This document shows positions 33,657 through 43,592 of a DNA stretch of 64,000 nt, one piece after another. How positions within the stretch are numbered: position 1 is the first letter of the stretch; each line of letters begins with the position of its first letter. The notes under the pieces were generated by a model. It saw nothing but the letters and a program-made list of their open reading frames with translations, did no database searches and was not told where the DNA came from. The translations under genes were made by a program, and so were the position numbers. Origin of the DNA: Artemisia argyi (taxonomy: Eukaryota > Streptophyta > Magnoliopsida > Asterales > Asteraceae); contig CM060685.1 of NCBI GenBank assembly GCA_030686995.1, positions 127,745,823 through 127,809,822 on the forward strand, read 5' to 3'.

Positions 33657-36600
33657 CTAAAAGTATTTTGCTTTTCGTTGGCCCAAGACCGCACCTATGG
33701 CAAAATCACTAGCATCGCACATAAGTTCAAAAGGTTGGTCCCAATCGGGGGCAACAAGAATCGGTGCCTCGGTAAGCTTTTTCTTTAATGTTTCAAAAGC
33801 TTCGATGCACTCAGGAGAGAAGATGAAAGGAGCATCCTTCTCGAGGAGATGGGTCATAGGCCGGGCAATCTTAGAAAAATCTTGGATAAACCTACGGTAG
33901 AAGCCGGCATGACCCAAAAAGCTCCTAACACCTTTTACAGTGGTGGGATGAGGTAATTTAGCAATGACATCGATTTTGGCTTTATCAACCTCAATCCCGT
34001 TCTTTGAAATTTTATGGCCGAGGACTATGCCCTCTTTAACCATAAAGTGACTCTTCTCCCAGTTGAGACTCAAATTCGTTTCTTTGCAACGTTTAAGCAT
34101 TTGTTCCAAGTGGGAGAGACAGGTCTGGAATGAATCCCCGATGACTGAAAAGTCATCCATGAATACCTCCATAGTTTTCCCGATCATGTCGGAAAAAATA
34201 GACATCATGCACCTCTGGAACGTGCCTGGTGCATTACATAAGCCGAAAGGCATACGTCTGTAAGCAAAAGTTCCGTAGGGGCATGTGAAGGTAGTTTTCT
34301 CTTGATCCTGGGGATCAATGGGGATTTGGAAGTAACCCGAGAAGCCATCGAGGAAGCAGTAGTATTCATTCCCCGCAAGTCTTTCGAGCATTTGGTCCAT
34401 AAAAGGGAGAGGAAAATGGTCTTTACGGGTGGCTTCATTTAACTTTCGATAGTCAATACAAACACGCCAACCCGTGACCAAACGAGTTGGAATCAACTCG
34501 TTATCCTCGTTGGTGACAACGGTAATGCCACCCTTTTTAGTGACACAATGAACTGGGCTAACCCAAGGACTGTCAGATATAGGGTAAATCAATCCCGCAT
34601 CAAGAAGTTTAAGAACTTCTTGTTTGATAACTTCGTGGATTTTGGGATTTACCCTTCTCTGATGTTGCACAGCTGGCTTAAAGTCATCCTCCATTAAGAT
34701 TTTATGAGTACAAAAGTTCGGGCTTATGCCCTTAATGTCAGAGAGTTTCCAAGCAATTGCTTGCTTGTTTGACTTAAGAACCTTTAGGAGTGCAGCCTTT
34801 TCCTCAACTTTTAAGTCCTTAGCAATAATGACGGGTAATTTATCATCACCCTCCAGAAATGCATATTCTAGATGAGGAGGCAAGTCCTTGAGCTCAACCT
34901 CGGGAAAGTCTTCAGTTATTTCAACATTTTTGACTTCCGCTTTATGAAGTATTTGTGGAGATGGAGAGGGTGAAGGATCGTCATTTAACAATCTTTCAAG
35001 GAGAAGAATGTCCCCCTCCGGGTCAAGACAGTTTTCATCAACCCCATCGGGGATTGAGCTATCTTGAGCAAGAAAAGCCTCGAGCTCTTCCAAAAGGAAG
35101 TCACTTCCCTCAAACGGAGTGAGGGAAGGGGAAGAGTCGGAAATGATCGGGTCAGTAGAAAGACTGCCACTGGACGAGAAACCGAGGACCTCTTGAGAAT
35201 ACTCCTCAGACGCAACATTGATGATGTCAATACGGTTAACCATTTCAGCGTCATAATTGGAGGAATATCTTGAAGTCTGATCAAGATTGAATGTGATGGC
35301 TTCGCCACCAACACGTAGAGTGATTTCTTCTTCGAATACATCGATTAAAGCACGACCCGTTCTTAAGAATCCTCTCCCGAGAATGAGAGGGACTCGTGGG
35401 TCAGCATCGAAATCAACAATCACGAAATCTGCCGGAAAATGGAACTTTCCTACTTTCACGAAGATATCTTCGGCAATGCCGAGAGGACGGGATATAGTAC
35501 GGTCTGCAAGCTCGAGTGTCATGCAGGTCGGAGTGAGAGCAGGAAGTGAGAGTCTTTTCCAGACTGTGTAAGGCATCAGGTTAATGCTTGCGCCAAGATC
35601 GGCCAAGGCAAAGCATTCAACCATCCCCGGGAAAATACAAGGAATGAGAAATTTCCCGGGATCCCCAAGCTTCTCGGGAAGCTTTTTCAAGAGCACTGCT
35701 GAGCAATGTTCATTAAGAGGAGTTTTTGCCATCTCACAAAGTTTTTCTTTGTTGCTTATCAGATTTTTGATTGTCGAAGCAAACTTAGGCATGAGAAGAA
35801 GAGCGTCCGCGAAGCTAATATCAAACTGTAATTCTTGGAAAATTTGATAAAATTTTTCCATCTGATGGTTAGCTTTTTCGCGGTTCTTTTGTTCACTCAA
35901 TCGTGAAGGATATGGAATTGATGGCTTAGGATCATTCTTTGGGATTTCATCAGAACTCACAGGAGGATCAAATACAACTTTTGGCTTACGAGCTGGGACC
36001 GGGACAACTTGAGGGTGGACGTTGTTGATACCTCCGTCATTAGTAGGAAGTACCTTGTCCGTAGTGACCTCAGGTTCACGTTCCGTTACCTTAGGAGGAG
36101 AAGAAGAGGTAGAAGGAATCGAGGGTCCATTGTAAGATGTCCCACTTCGGGTGGTGATCGCTTTGACATCGCCCCTCGGGTTAGCGATCGTGTTGCTCGG
36201 TAATGTACCCGGGCCCGAGGGTCGATCATTTAAAGACTTCTGAAGTTCAGAGATAGTCTTGATCAATAACCGATTTGTTTCCTCTTGTGCTTTCATGAAT
36301 TGTTTAATCTCAGCATCGGAGGAAGAAGGGGGTGGAACAACGTTTTGATTTTGAACAGGGGGATTTTGAACACGGTTGTTTTGAAAATTCCCTTGGTTTT
36401 GATTGTTGTTACCCTGAAAATTGTTTCTCTGATTGAAATTACCCTGATTGTAATTCCCTTGATTCTGGTTTCTTTGAAAATTTCCTTGAAAACCTTGGTT
36501 TTGATTGCCATTTTGAAAATTGTTTTGATTAAACTGGCCTTGATTTTGGTTCGGGTTTTGGAAATTTGAGTTTTGACCTTGGTTAAAATTCTGATTCGAG

Positions 36601-37754
36601 TTACGGTTTTGATTTTGGTTAAAACCGGGAGGTCCGAGAAAATTGTTGGAACGATAGCTTAAGAGATTACGGTCCCCTTGCGGTTGGTAAGAATTACCCC
36701 CCGTATTGTAGGAACCGTGAGCAGCATATACGTTCTCTGGAGGAAAGTCAGCAGTAGTTGGACACTCGGAATACAGATGAGGGCCCCCACAAGTTTCACA
36801 ACTTCGGGCCACGGCTTTCACTTGTTGATTTTGAACCTGATGTTGTATCGTTTGGTTCATTCTCAACACAGCCGTAGAAATATCATCCATCTTTTTGGTA
36901 AGAGCTATTATTTCAGGAGATGATGATGAGGGAGTAACTGAATGACATGACGCATCCCTCTCCGCAGAGGAATCCCAAAAGTTATGATGGGCAGTCATGT
37001 TCTCGATTAGGTCATAGCACTCCTCGGGACGCCTTTTCATAAAGGTCCCTCCAGCAGCAGCATTGAGAATGTCTCGGTGCCTCAATGTCAGACCATTATA
37101 GAAGGTGTCTATGATGGTAACTTGCAACATATTGTGGTTAGGGCACCGATCAATAGCTAGCTTATAACGCTCCCAAGCCTCAAAAAGAGACTCATCGGGA
37201 CGTTGCCGGAAGTTGCTGATATCATTTCGTAACTTGGTAACCATGGATGGTGGAAAATATTTTGCTAAAAACTTGGTTACCATTTCATCAAAGGTTCGAA
37301 TAGAATTCCTTGGGAGTCGGTCAAACCATGTAGTGGCATGATGAGTGAGAGAATAGGGGAAGAGGTACAGCCGAAGGGCATCATCGGTGACACCATGCTG
37401 TTTCATGCTTTGGGTGACCGTAAGATATTTGTCAAGATGCTTGTTAGCATCGTCACCCGGTAATCCGTGAAATTGACACGAATTCTGGACTTGTTGGATC
37501 ATGTGGTGCTTGAGGCCAAAGTCCGCAGCCCCAATAGTGATTGGTGCAATAGGCCCACCCCGCCCTTGCATGGTAGGTTGGCACAGCTCCTCCATCGTTC
37601 GGAGATCGGGAACTGGCTCATCCCTGGGAGGGTCAGGGGGTGGTAAAGGTGGTGGTGGCCCAGCGGCCATTTCGGTCTTTGATTCTTGTGTGTCAGAACG
37701 TAGCTCGTGTACGTTTTTCTGATGTTTACGTTTTGTTTGTGACCGAGTGCGCAT
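33657..37754 (-). CDS. gag-pol: Element A gag-pol, upstream part: gag, protease, RT, start of RNase H
   Basis: 1365 codons from MRTRSQTKRK. Capsid-like gag occupies roughly residues 70-255 (FPYSLTHHATTWFDRLP and FEAWERYKLAI). A zinc-knuckle-like CETCGGPHLYSEC is at 319-331. An Asn/Gln-rich tract spans about 378-471. Protease has its active site in ADLGASINLMPY (about 718) and ILGRGF (about 791). An acidic spacer (about 850-930) precedes RT. RT shows RVCIDYRKLNEATRKDHFPL, RRMPFGLCNAPGTFQR and catalytic FMDDFSV (about 1198). RNase H starts at ELMCDASDFAIGAVLGQ. The frame ends at TAG where related elements continue, a single nonsense mutation or a readthrough site. Translation is expected as one polyprotein. 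The gag start follows a leader of about 570 bp after the primer-binding site. Confidence 0.9.
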   Translation of the reverse strand: MRTRSQTKRKHQKNVHELRSDTQESKTEMAAGPPPPLPPPDPPRDEPVPDLRTMEELCQPTMQGRGGPIAPITIGAADFGLKHHMIQQVQNSCQFHGLPGDDANKHLDKYLTVTQSMKQHGVTDDALRLYLFPYSLTHHATTWFDRLPRNSIRTFDEMVTKFLAKYFPPSMVTKLRNDISNFRQRPDESLFEAWERYKLAIDRCPNHNMLQVTIIDTFYNGLTLRHRDILNAAAGGTFMKRRPEECYDLIENMTAHHNFWDSSAERDASCHSVTPSSSSPEIIALTKKMDDISTAVLRMNQTIQHQVQNQQVKAVARSCETCGGPHLYSECPTTADFPPENVYAAHGSYNTGGNSYQPQGDRNLLSYRSNNFLGPPGFNQNQNRNSNQNFNQGQNSNFQNPNQNQGQFNQNNFQNGNQNQGFQGNFQRNQNQGNYNQGNFNQRNNFQGNNNQNQGNFQNNRVQNPPVQNQNVVPPPSSSDAEIKQFMKAQEETNRLLIKTISELQKSLNDRPSGPGTLPSNTIANPRGDVKAITTRSGTSYNGPSIPSTSSSPPKVTEREPEVTTDKVLPTNDGGINNVHPQVVPVPARKPKVVFDPPVSSDEIPKNDPKPSIPYPSRLSEQKNREKANHQMEKFYQIFQELQFDISFADALLLMPKFASTIKNLISNKEKLCEMAKTPLNEHCSAVLLKKLPEKLGDPGKFLIPCIFPGMVECFALADLGASINLMPYTVWKRLSLPALTPTCMTLELADRTISRPLGIAEDIFVKVGKFHFPADFVIVDFDADPRVPLILGRGFLRTGRALIDVFEEEITLRVGGEAITFNLDQTSRYSSNYDAEMVNRIDIINVASEEYSQEVLGFSSSGSLSTDPIISDSSPSLTPFEGSDFLLEELEAFLAQDSSIPDGVDENCLDPEGDILLLERLLNDDPSPSPSPQILHKAEVKNVEITEDFPEVELKDLPPHLEYAFLEGDDKLPVIIAKDLKVEEKAALLKVLKSNKQAIAWKLSDIKGISPNFCTHKILMEDDFKPAVQHQRRVNPKIHEVIKQEVLKLLDAGLIYPISDSPWVSPVHCVTKKGGITVVTNEDNELIPTRLVTGWRVCIDYRKLNEATRKDHFPLPFMDQMLERLAGNEYYCFLDGFSGYFQIPIDPQDQEKTTFTCPYGTFAYRRMPFGLCNAPGTFQRCMMSIFSDMIGKTMEVFMDDFSVIGDSFQTCLSHLEQMLKRCKETNLSLNWEKSHFMVKEGIVLGHKISKNGIEVDKAKIDVIAKLPHPTTVKGVRSFLGHAGFYRRFIQDFSKIARPMTHLLEKDAPFIFSPECIEAFETLKKKLTEAPILVAPDWDQPFELMCDASDFAIGAVLGQRKAKYF
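36342..36623 (-). other. Asn/Gln-rich low-complexity tract in element A gag
   Basis: About 94 residues composed almost entirely of N, Q, G and F with a repeating NQNQGNFN-like pattern, right after the zinc knuckle. The composition is prion-like. Confidence 0.85.
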
Positions 37755-38302
37755 GCACTAAAAACAATTTTTCAAAACAAGATCGAGGCAAAACCACAGT
37801 GAACTTAAACCAGCAATCACAAGTGAATGGCTTCTTTGAAAAATGTACACCACTCACAGGGATATAAAGGCAAGTTTTAATCTTAAGTTTGGGAACTTAT
37901 TATGGGTTTATTAATTAATTTTTGAAAAACTGCTTTAGGCTTATGGGTGTGTGTGCAGAAAACTTGGGAAATATTTTTGGAACTGATTCGTTAACCGAAA
38001 TCGTCCCTTTAAGATTACTCGCAGGCTGGCGGGAGGAAAGAATGGATTCCTCTTCAGTTCGCAATTTAATGTCAGAACTTACCTTAAACCAACTGTTTCA
38101 GGTTGTAATCTTAAAGAACACGAAGTAATTTAACTTCACAGTTTGTTTTTGATTGTTTTTAATTTTTTTGGTGTTTTTCAACACTTCAGGAGAAGTGTTA
38201 ATGAACGTTTTTTGATATGATTGAGTTTTTACAAAAACTTTTTACAGGGAGGGTTTTGAAAACCACTAAACTTAAAACGATTTTATAAAACACGCAACAA
38301 CC
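37755..38302 (-). other. Leader of element A
   Basis: Untranslated region between primer-binding site and gag. Segment 37785-37870 is shared with the leader of element B. ORFs on the + strand here are shadows. Confidence 0.7.
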
Positions 38303-38320
38303 TCCCCGGCAGCGGCGCCA
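38303..38320 (-). promoter_or_regulatory. Primer-binding site of element A
   Basis: The minus strand reads TGGCGCCGCTGCCGGGGA, complementary to the tRNA-Asp 3' end, five bases inside the LTR boundary. Confidence 0.88.
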
Positions 38321-38325
38321 AATTT

Positions 38326-41021
38326 TGATTGAGCCTGAACCGTCAGATTATTATTGACCAAGGTCAATAAGTCAAAGACAGCCTAGAATCAATACTCCGG
38401 TGATAGTGTAGTGTTTCCCCGGGTCGTAAAAGTCCCAGCGAGATTGAAATGGTGCTTTTGGAATCGTTTATGAGAAAGTGGCACTGAGGACAGTAGCCAG
38501 ATGATGTGGGATTGGTATTGCTACTGTTATTTTGGTATTGGCAAACAGATATAATATTCGCAATAATTAGACACCAGATATATGCACAAATTCACAATTA
38601 AGATCACGTATCGGACTGGAAAAATGGGATTTTGGTAATTATCAAACTACAGGGGGTGCTTTTGACACTTTTCAAAACTTAAAATTAAAAATGAAAAAGA
38701 AATTATAAAAGTGATTAAAATAATATTAAACTATTATTTAATTAATTAAACTATTTAAAATCTAAATTAAAACCTAATTTAAATAAACTAAAAATGACAA
38801 ATGATTTAAATTAAACTAAAAATTAATAAAAATATTTTGTAAACCTAAATTAGAACTTGTAGAAAGTATAAAAAATTAAAAATAATGTTTTTGTCTTTTC
38901 GTGGTTTTGTAATTAATTAAAAACTATTTAACTTAATTAAACTAATTAAACTACTTTTAATTTATATTAATACTAAATTAAGTTGGAAAATTAAGATAAA
39001 ATTTATGAAATTACTTAACCATCACTGGAATCCTAAAAAATTATAAAAACTCTAAAAATTATGTTTTAAGATTAAGCAACTAATTATTTACCTATTAATT
39101 AACTTAAGTCTATTTTAAACAAATAAAATAAGAAAAATAGAAAATGAACAGTAGAATCTTAAAATTTATTTTCTAAAAGCTTATTATACTATATTAGAAC
39201 TAGGAAAATTATAAAAACTAGATTTAACTTTATAAAAACCAATTAAGCTATTTAATACTTGATATTAATTAATAATAAAGAAAATTAAAATTAAATCTAA
39301 TTAACACTAAATGACAAAATAAAAATCTGAAAAATTTATTAAAATTACTTTACTAAATTAGGTATTTAATAAAAATATAAAAACACTAGTGACTTAATTA
39401 AATTATAAAAATGAAAATTAAAATTAACTTGAATTAAATAGAAACAATCACTTACTTAAACTTTGATTTTTTTGGATTTTTCTTTTACAGAACTACTTAA
39501 TACCTTAAAAAGACAAATTTTTGTAAAAACACTTTTTAAGATAGCTTATAAATAAGCTATAACACCCCCTTGTCTTAAACAGTTGACTTTGGTTGACTGT
39601 TCTTGTATTCTTAGTTTCTTTCTAATAGAACTGGTTTTAAGAGTCTCTAAAGCTTGAACAAGCTTAATGGAACTTATATGAGCCTAAATTTTAGTCCATA
39701 ATGACCATTATAAGTACTGTAGCAACTCAGATTGAAACCCAGAATGCAAAATCAAAATGCAAATTGAAAGCTGGAATTTTATAACTTCAAAAGACTTCTG
39801 ATACATAAATTAAGACATTACAACACTTGAATTAAAAAGGATTAAACTAATTTGCTTGATAATTTAAATTCGATACAATGAAACTAAAATTAAACTACTA
39901 CTCCTTTCTTCTTGCATCTCCTCCTTTTATAGCTGCACATTAGGGTTCCTCCCATCACTCTGAGCAAATCCCATCATTTATCTTGGCCATTGGATCACTA
40001 TTGCACAATCTCAGCCTTTGAATCTTTTTCGCGCCAAAAATAAAAGTGGGCAATTTGGACTGTTTCAAGCAATTGGGGGGGGGGGGGTGGAGCATTAAAT
40101 GTGATGTGAGGGTAGGTGCAGAGAGGTGTAGGAGGGTGATGATGGTCTGGGCAAGTGGTGGTGGTGGTTTTGCAGGCTACGGGGTGGTTTGGGGGGAAGG
40201 AAGGTGGTTTGGTGGTATTTGACCGAGGTCAAAATGGACTCGGGTCAGGGAGTGGGTGGACTGGGCTGAGGGTGTGGATTGTTTGTTATTTGGGCCCAAA
40301 GATGGATCAGGCTAGTGTTGGTTTTGGTTTTGGTTAATATTGGATCCGGTTTTGGTTTTTTAGTAGGAATTAATCACAAGGACCTAAAATGTAATTATGG
40401 GAAAGTTAAGGGTTGGGTTTTGGCATTTTCTAATTTTTGTTTCCAAGGGTATAACATGCCAAGGATGAATAGTGTGAGGTTTTATTTTAAATTTTCCACT
40501 TTTAAAAAACCCCAGGGACTAATTCTGCCAAACCTTGTAATTCCAGGGACCAATCATGAAACTTTTCCCAAAATTCACATAAGGACCAAACCTGCATTTA
40601 AACATTAGCACAAGGACCACAAGTATTATTTTAAACCTCAGGGACCAAATCTGCCAATTTCACAAACTCCAGGGACCTGTTTTGCCAATTTTGGATTTTG
40701 AGGGGTAAAAGTGTAATTTTCTCAAACTTTATCACCCAAGGACTTATTTTGATAAATTTTGACTTTTCTTTGCCTTGGGTTGACTTTTCTTTCATTTTAA
40801 ACTTCCAGGGACTAGTTTTGCAAATTTATGAAACTTGAGGGACTGAAACTGCCAATTATGCAAACTTTGTACGTTTTTCATTTGTTTTTGCATATTTTGT
40901 GTTTGAAACATATAAAACACACCTCTAAGATATTTTAAGTCTTTTGATACATATTTGGGTGTTTTTGTATGTTTTGGCAGCTCAGATTGGTATAAAATGA
41001 TGAGTATTTACACACTCATCA
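38326..41021 (-). mobile_element. Element A: 5' LTR
   Basis: 2696 bp, counterpart of 28038-30731. Promoter TATA at 39923-39933 (minus strand GCTATAAAAGG). The G run at 40075-40087 is a few bases longer than in the 3' LTR. Right flank ATGGT (41022-41026) is the second target duplication. Confidence 0.92.
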
Positions 41022-41026
41022 ATGGT

Positions 41027-42799
41027 TCACTTTGTAACCGATGTTTTTGCAAGGAATGTGGGCTTACCCATGGACTTTGTACTTGTTGCACTTTTGAAAT
41101 CGAAAATACATTCGCGTTTCCAAACATTCAAAACGATTTCAGTTACCCTCCTCAGAATTCCTTTGAACAAGAACCGTGCTATTTCAATAATACATCATTT
41201 CAAAATGCACCGAATGTTTCTTGTGGAGGTCCTCACTTTAGCTCGGATTGTCAAAAAGGGGATCCCTTTCCTTGTTACAATTATGACTATCCGTATCATG
41301 ACCAACCTCCACAGTACCAAATGATTCACACAACTCCTCAAGAAACTCAGCAAGAACCTTGTCTAAAGGCTCTTGAAATATTAAAAGAACTTAAGGAGGA
41401 GTTGGCTACTACATCGTTTCAAGATTCTCGTGAGAAATCCATGGCAGAATTACTTGCTGAAGAACGAGATGCTAGAAACGAAATGAGCATGGAAGAATTA
41501 CTTGCTGAGCAAAGAGCAGCTAAAATGCGTGCCAATCTTCGCTATGCTGCTCTATATGATGACGATGATGACAGTGATGATGATGAAGATAACATTGTTA
41601 TTATTCAAAAAGATTCATCATATTCATCGGTTGTAATTCCTTCCATTGAAAATCAGGGAGAAAAGACTATGATGGAATTACTAGCAGAAGAACAAATGAA
41701 ACTTATAACTGCTAGTACTTCTCAACTCCCTCAGTCTGTTGTTATCACACCCGAAGTTCACACTCACTCTCTAAACATGGGGGATGAGCATCTTAGCACT
41801 GTTCCTCAAAACGAATCGGACGAATTCATAAAGTCTAGTGTTGAGAGCCTTGTCCCAATCCCAAGAGAGTCACAGGGAACTTTGGACCATATGTGTGATT
41901 TGCTTTCCCCTCTTGAGTGTTCGAACGATCAATTTGAGACTTTCTCCGATCTTAGCGATGATTATACATCTTATGGAGACATTGAATATGTTGAGGCATC
42001 ACTTCCGCATCCTGATGTTGATCCTCTTCTTGAGGAGTTCGCCGATGAACTCACTCACATCAATCCACTTCCAATGGGAAGTAACGATGATCTCGTTGAC
42101 TTTGAAGCCGATCTTGGAGAAATTGAAAGTCTCCTATATCATGATCCATCACTCAGTTCTTATCCCAGCAGTCCAAGTGAGAATATTAATCACTTTCTTC
42201 CTGAAGCATTCAAAACAACTCTCACCAATCCTCTATTTGAATTCGAATCCGAATTCACCTTGATTTCTGATAATCCAATCTTTGGTACTCAGATTGAGGA
42301 TGGTGATGAGTTTATATCGGAACATGAATTCACAGATTTACATCTTGTGAAAGATTCTCTTCATGAGGAGTTCTCCGGTGAACTCACTCATATCATGACT
42401 CCTCCGGAGTATGATAGCCCGGGGGGAAATGTACTCAATCATGAGAGTTTACAAATTCCCACCCTCCCTCCCGGGATGTTTTTAAACCCAATGAGCTTAA
42501 CCTTTGAAATCCAAATTCAGGCTACGGAGCCTGATCTCGAGGAAGAGTATCAAATCATGATTTTCATCATGGTTTTCTTCCTTTTCTTCACCTACAAGGT
42601 GACTTCTCTTGTTCTTCACTCCTTCGGGAATGAGGACACCATCTTTGATCCCGGCATTTTCATGTATCATTATTTTGAGCCGGATACTTATCTCATCGGT
42701 GTGGAACTTTCACGTGCTTCAAATGTTTGTCCAAACATCTTGAATGAAAGTCCGATTGAGATTGTCTCTTCCACATCATGCTTCCCCAAGGACAAATGA
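41027..42799 (+). CDS. Element B ORF, main part: cysteine/acidic protein of unknown function
   Basis: 590 codons after the element A insertion; the Met at 40955 lies in the LTR of A and is not the true start. The second cysteine module finishes here (SLCNRCFCKECGLTHGLC), followed by a knuckle-like SCGGPHFSSDC. Then come three ELLAEE/ELLAEQ repeats (near 41450, 41495 and 41675) and an acidic DDDDDSDDDED tract. GDEHLSTVPQNESDEFIKSS and SLVPIPRES are phrases shared with the element C ORF. A long Asp/Glu-rich region follows, then one hydrophobic segment (IMIFIMVFFLFFTYKVTSL, about 42555-42611), then NEDTIFDPGI and LNESPIEIVSST near the end. The EDTIFDPGI tail resembles env-like or terminal ORFs I associate with composite-family Athila elements. 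No protease, RT or integrase motifs exist. Role unknown; an RNA-binding, gag-like or interference function is possible. Confidence 0.7.
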   Translation, partial: SLCNRCFCKECGLTHGLCTCCTFEIENTFAFPNIQNDFSYPPQNSFEQEPCYFNNTSFQNAPNVSCGGPHFSSDCQKGDPFPCYNYDYPYHDQPPQYQMIHTTPQETQQEPCLKALEILKELKEELATTSFQDSREKSMAELLAEERDARNEMSMEELLAEQRAAKMRANLRYAALYDDDDDSDDDEDNIVIIQKDSSYSSVVIPSIENQGEKTMMELLAEEQMKLITASTSQLPQSVVITPEVHTHSLNMGDEHLSTVPQNESDEFIKSSVESLVPIPRESQGTLDHMCDLLSPLECSNDQFETFSDLSDDYTSYGDIEYVEASLPHPDVDPLLEEFADELTHINPLPMGSNDDLVDFEADLGEIESLLYHDPSLSSYPSSPSENINHFLPEAFKTTLTNPLFEFESEFTLISDNPIFGTQIEDGDEFISEHEFTDLHLVKDSLHEEFSGELTHIMTPPEYDSPGGNVLNHESLQIPTLPPGMFLNPMSLTFEIQIQATEPDLEEEYQIMIFIMVFFLFFTYKVTSLVLHSFGNEDTIFDPGIFMYHYFEPDTYLIGVELSRASNVCPNILNESPIEIVSSTSCFPKDK

Positions 42800-43592
42800 A
42801 TTCGGGGTCGAGTCAAGCTCGCGACTCGGTAAACAAAAACAGTAGCATTTACTTAGGGTTTTCACCCTAAGTGTGGGGGAGTTCCCCATGTTGTGGTTAC
42901 TTATGAAGTGAAAATACAAAATGGTGTTTTCCACGCTTAGCTTGTAATGTTGCCCTTTTACGTTCAAAGTATCGGCATAATAGCCGGGACTTTGAATATT
43001 GAGGACAATATTTAATTCTAAGTGTGGGGGGTATTTCGCTATTCTAGCGAATTTTATCACATTTTACTACCTTATACCCCCGTTTTTGGCAAAAATTTTA
43101 AAAATTTTTCACTAGTGCTTCAAAATTTTTGTGGTTATCAGTCCGCCTTGTCTAACCGACAAAAGGGATTGGCTAATCCAGGAGCAAACGGCTCTTGGTA
43201 AAGATATATCAAATCCGTTTATGGCTTGCAATTTGCCCAAAATTGTATGGTTCCTCAACTCCCCATATCCTCAAAAGCAAATGAGTTGGCTAGCCCACAA
43301 GATTATGGCTTGTGGTAAAGGCCGTGGAAAATCCATAATTGGTAATCAGCTCACCAAGATGTTGACTATTCCATCAAGAGCTGGCTAGTCCAGAAGCAAA
43401 CGGCTTTTGGTAAAGACAAATCAAATCCGTTGAAAGCTGGTGGTTTGCTCAAAATCACACGGTTATCAGGTGTGCCACAGTTCTTACACCTGGCTACTCC
43501 AGAAGTGATGGCTTTTGGTAAAGAGATTTTCAAATCCATCAAGTTTTTCACAAAAGATTGCTAGGGACTAGCAATACTCAAGTGTGGGGGAT
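42800..43592 (+). other. 3' UTR of element B with repeat block and purine tracts
   Basis: AAGTGTGGGGGAG (about 42870), AAGTGTGGGGGG (43019-43030) and the final AAGTGTGGGGGAT (43580-43592) are three copies of the polypurine-tract sequence; only the last adjoins the LTR. GAGGACAATATTTAATT precedes the middle one. The segment 43131-43530 is the inverse-oriented counterpart of the element A repeat block. The ORFs here are not genes. Confidence 0.75.

Larger units (their letters stand above)
28038..41021 (-). mobile_element. Element A: complete Athila-type Ty3/gypsy retrotransposon (minus strand)
   Basis: Full-length element of 12,984 bp: LTRs 28038-30731 and 38326-41021, primer-binding site next to the right LTR, gag-pol ORFs, long 3' UTR and polypurine tract next to the left LTR. 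It is flanked by ATGGT on both sides and lies inside the ORF of element B. LTR sequences differ at about 15 positions by hand count. Domain order gag, protease, RT, RNase H, integrase and the tRNA-Asp primer site identify the Athila lineage. No env-like ORF follows pol. One in-frame TAG is the only obvious lesion. Confidence 0.92.

Noticed and set aside
36009..37867. Plus-strand ORFs opposite the element A gag and pol
   Set aside because: They are antisense shadows of the gag-pol frame.
40955..41026. Met at 40955 as start of the 614-codon ORF
   Set aside because: The first 24 codons lie in the LTR of element A and the target duplication; the true upstream part is at 27795-28037.
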